A stretch of DNA of 64,000 nt, from NCBI GenBank assembly GCA_902729315.2, contig LR746273.1, positions 4,255,001 to 4,319,000 of the forward strand. The letters are read 5' to 3'. The notes below the pieces were generated by a model, which saw nothing but the letters and a program-made list of their open reading frames with translations, was not told the origin of the DNA and ran no database searches. This document shows positions 60,979 through 64,000 of the stretch, piece after piece (the first letter of the stretch is position 1; each line of letters opens with the position of its first letter). Source of the DNA: Spirodela intermedia. Lineage: Eukaryota; Streptophyta; Magnoliopsida; Alismatales; Araceae. Position numbers and translations under genes: made by a program.

Positions 60979-61489
60979 TGTTGTTCTTTGAAGAGAATTG
61001 TATATTGACTTAGGCATGTAGTATTAAAAGTCAAGACTTGCATGTGAAGGATAAATTTCTATGAAGATTGAATAGAGGTGTTTGGGCTATGGATCTCATG
61101 AAAGTAACTATATTTTTAGAAGAAAATAATAAAATTAAGTAAGGGAATCCTCTAGGACTGGACATAGCTGAATGAAGAGTGAATCAATAAATTTCTATGT
61201 TACACATAGTCATGAGCAACTTTGTGATGAAAGGAGAAGTGACTTAGGTGAATCTCTATATAAATATGAGAGATTTGTGTTATAACATGTGTCGACAAAT
61301 ACACACAGATCGAATGATAAATAGAACAGAAAAATACAAGAAATTAATTCACCCCTTCATTCTTTTACTTCACTTAGTCACATCAAACTTAACATGTTGT
61401 GCCTCTTCCTTTAAAGGTTATTGTAGGTGAAGTATTATCATTCATGTTTCATATGTATATTTTGTCCTTTAAAAAAGGGACATCTATCA
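60979..61489 (+). mobile_element. Probable 5' LTR of an old retrotransposon
   Basis: A 511 bp segment starts TGTTGTTCTTTG and ends CTATCA (TG..CA). It contains a good TATA signal, CTATATAAATA, near 61255, and is followed three bases later by a primer-binding-site-like TGGTATCA. That combination is the usual layout of a plant 5' LTR primed by initiator Met tRNA. The second LTR is not in the window, so the boundaries rest on one copy, and target-site duplications cannot be checked. Confidence 0.6.
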
Positions 61490-61492
61490 AAT

Positions 61493-61505
61493 TGGTATCA
61501 AGCCA
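61493..61505 (+). other. Primer-binding site, Met-tRNA type
   Basis: TGGTATCAAGCC closely follows the LTR end. It matches the canonical TGGTATCAGAGCC complement of the initiator Met tRNA 3' end except for one missing G. Confidence 0.6.
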
Positions 61506-63420
61506 TCCCTCCTAAATCAAATGACATAAAAATCAATTTTTTTATGAAGGAGCTTGAAAATATCTATTGAGATATCTCATGTCTCTAGTAGAATAGTTCA
61601 ACATTGTAGACCAACATCAAAGAGATTCAAGGGAAGGTAACTACAAAAAAGTAATAATAAGAGTATATTATCCTCACCCTCAATGACCTTCATCATTATA
61701 ATGTCCCTATGGATCATCATCATTGGGACCACCCAACTAGGTCTTGGGAGAAATAAGTTAGGGTTGTCCTCCACCTCTATAGGAACTTGAAAATTTGAAC
61801 ATAGAGGGTTGGGCAAACACTACCACAAAGAACCCCCCATATCCTTGATATAGAAGATATAAGGTTGAAATGCTATTATTCATCAATTAAGTGACAAAAG
61901 TCTGGGTCCTATAAGTAGAACTATTATTCTCCATATATTAGTGTCACAAGGGAAACTATTCATATTTGGTCTTGTAGAGTAGATATGTGGCAACTTAGGT
62001 GGCAAGTCAAGAAGGATATGTGCATCAAGCATTGGATTTGGAACTTGGTGGATTAACAAATCGAACAAACATTGTGGACAAGAAAACTAGTAAGCACATG
62101 TTCTCCTATTATGGGGCAGAAAAAGTAGTGGTGTAGTGAGATATAAACTTAAGGTATCATTTAGGCCTAAATAGATTCAATCAAAGACAATTATATAACC
62201 CTAATCTTACACTAATTAGGTAGATAGTGTGAGTTAGGGGACAATCCATAGGGATTGGATTTTAGTTTAATTTTAGGACTTCGAATTAAGGAAATGAGGG
62301 AGATGAGTTAAATATGAATTAGAGGGTGATAGAGGGAGATAGAGATGAAGATCTAAATTAGACGAGAAGAGAAGAAGATGAAATGAATGGATTTTCGTGG
62401 ACCTAAAAACCTATTAAGAACCTCTAACCTACTCTATTCTAGATCCAATACAAGAATTAGAAGACAATTTACCAATATCACTACCCCTTGATGATCTTCT
62501 TCAAGCTTAGATGCTCCAATAACTTGCACATACACTCACTATCATACTCTTACAGATTGAAGATGAAAGATGCAAGCATCATTCATTAAAAACAACGAGG
62601 GATTCAAGGGTGCTGTTTCACTTGGCCAGATAGGTTCTAGGGCAACCATAGAAATGAGAGAGAAGAGAGGCAAAAGGCATTTTTGGACACCCAAAATGCC
62701 CTAAAAAAATGTGATTGAATTTTCGTTCTTGGAAACTGTACTCCATAAAAGTGGATCACTAGTTTACTATGTTGATTCTAAAGGCTTACATTGATCCATT
62801 CAATGGGCTCATTGTCCACTCTAAAATAGACTGAAATAGATGGTGGAGAAAGGGCACAACCATGTCTACCTATGTATCATAAAAACTCAGGAAAATTCTA
62901 AGAAATAATCTGTTTGACTTAAAAAAAGTCAAACATAATTAACTCATAATCCTATGCTCATAAAAATGTGCAATTAATAAATTATATCATACACAAAATG
63001 TAGAAATGTCATTGGGTAACATGATAACATGAACTAATAATTAATATATATGTATATAGAATAAGCATAAATCTAATGCATGAATATGTGTTATCATACA
63101 CCTTGCTTATCTCATTGTCAGTCTGATAGCAATGACATGCATAATAACTCAACTTAGTGTTTTCTCTAGCATCTAACATTCTATCTGAACTTGTTCACTT
63201 CTTCTTGTGAGTAAGGTACTATGAGAAGTGAGAGTCCTCTCAAGACTTACATTTATCATACAATACACTTAAGATAGCTAAGACTATAGATATATATATA
63301 TTATTATCATTTTTATGTTTATGGGCTTGGCCCACTTTCTCTCTCTAGACACCTATATGTATAGGGCTTCCGCCCTCTTTTTCATTGTTATATTTATTTT
63401 CTGCCTGTATGGTATAGTTT
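61506..63420. mobile_element. Degenerate internal region of the LTR element, uncertain extent
   Basis: This lies downstream of the primer-binding site. No gag, protease, reverse transcriptase or integrase motif could be read in any frame; stops are frequent. It may be the decayed gag region of the element or unrelated repeats. The transition to the GCC-rich repeat at 63.44 kb is sharp. Confidence 0.35.
63280..63300. repeat. TA-rich simple repeat
   Basis: Short (TA)n run. Confidence 0.7.
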
Positions 63421-63447
63421 TAGGTTTTTCTATCAACCACTGCCTGT

Positions 63448-63720
63448 ATGGTATAGTTTCTACAGCCGCCGCCGCCGCTGTAGAAACTGCTAGGGTTTTC
63501 TATCAGCTGCACCTCCTTCATGGCGCTGGCTGCCGTAGCCGCCACTACCACTATCGTAGCCACCGCCGCCGCTGCGGAAAGCACTAGGTTTTCTATCGGC
63601 GGACGCCTCCTTCACGATGTTGGCTGCCGTATCCATCGTTGCCGCCGTAGCTGCTGCCACCGCCGCCGTAGATGCTGCCGCCGTAGCTGCTGCCGCCGCC
63701 GCTGTAGCCGCCAAGTGCCA
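63448..63720 (-). repeat. GCC-rich repeat that reads as a Gly/Tyr/Ser-rich peptide on the minus strand
   Basis: Two diverged units of about 110-130 bp begin GGGTTTTCTATC or AGGTTTTCTATC, and a third start lies at 63420. On the minus strand one frame gives GGYSGGGSSYGGSIYGGGGSSYGG then NDGYGSQHREGG. A shifted frame gives GGGGYDSGSGGYGSQRHEGGAADRKP. This is the composition of the C-terminal domain of plant glycine-rich RNA-binding proteins, so it may be a decayed exon of such a gene. No RRM (RNP1/RNP2) is seen in the adjacent sequence, and the two good stretches lie in different frames. Confidence 0.5.
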
Positions 63721-64000
63721 TGCATTGTCGTATGCAGCAACACACTGTAGTGTGTCGTGTGTTATCGAACACAGCACACCATGCGTCGTCGTACGCAGCA
63801 GACGCCACCATGCGTCAGATGCAGTAGTGCACAGTTTGCAGTCGCACGACAAGTGTGCCACACACATCTTTTCCTCTGCATTACAGCGGCCTGCAAGTGC
63901 CAGCATGCCAGTGCACACACCAGCGCACCTAGCTGACCAACACGCCCTCCAGCTGGTCGGTGCTCTTTTGGGCTCCTTCATGTCCTAGGACCACCTTAGG
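63721..64000. other. Window end, no feature supported
   Basis: Moderately GC-rich DNA with CA/TG-rich short repeats (cacactgtagtgtgtcgtgtg). The long frame on either strand is an extension of the neighbouring low-complexity repeat. Confidence 0.4.

Overview
This window is nuclear DNA from a flowering plant. It has spliced genes with GT-AG and two probable GC-AG introns, long AT-rich intergenic stretches, retroelement relics and several plant-specific families: a BSL2/BSL3-type Kelch phosphatase, a short chloroplast Omp85 protein (OEP36 type), an NF-YA factor with a miR169-type site, a BC10-like GT14 enzyme and an IQ67-domain protein. GC-rich compact genes beside AT-rich genes with multi-kilobase introns would fit a monocot, but the species cannot be fixed from the sequence. 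There are no prokaryotic features, CRISPR arrays or organelle genes.

Layout. 1-2.3 kb is AT-rich with no gene seen. 2.4-16 kb is copy A of a large degraded segmental duplication. It holds a dead 3' exon of a gene called gene X here, split by a 1.6 kb insertion with an 8 bp target-site duplication. It also holds a retroposed U6 snRNA pseudogene with a 15 bp target-site duplication, an intact two-exon sphingoid-base C4-hydroxylase (SBH) gene at 7890-8776, and a BSL fragment broken by about 2 kb of AT-rich DNA. 17.2-50.2 kb is copy B: an apparently intact two-exon gene X (17279-23352), a truncated SBH pseudogene (29727-30150), a third SBH relic (30355-30665), and a complete 21-exon BSL gene on the minus strand (31696-50233). 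Gene order and orientation match in the two copies, but survival is complementary: copy A kept SBH, while copy B kept gene X and BSL.

50.2-59.2 kb is gene-dense and GC-rich. A divergent intergenic region of about 1.3 kb separates BSL from an 11-exon OEP36-like gene (51521-54060, plus). An NF-YA gene follows (54506-55457, minus), then a single-exon GT14 glycosyltransferase (56059-57213, minus), then a partly degenerate IQ67-domain locus (57743-58303, minus). 59.2-59.65 kb is a tandem duplication of about 240 bp. 60-64 kb is repeat-derived: a probable 511 bp LTR with an adjacent Met-tRNA-type primer-binding site, and at the end a GCC-rich repeat that reads as a Gly/Tyr/Ser-rich peptide on the minus strand.

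The genes form no pathway or operon. They act in sphingolipid long-chain-base hydroxylation (SBH), brassinosteroid-type phosphatase signalling (BSL), the chloroplast outer envelope (OEP36), CCAAT-box transcription (NF-YA), Golgi glycosylation (GT14) and calmodulin binding (IQD). All exon joins were made by eye from splice dinucleotides, reading phase and remembered family sequences; no alignment was run.
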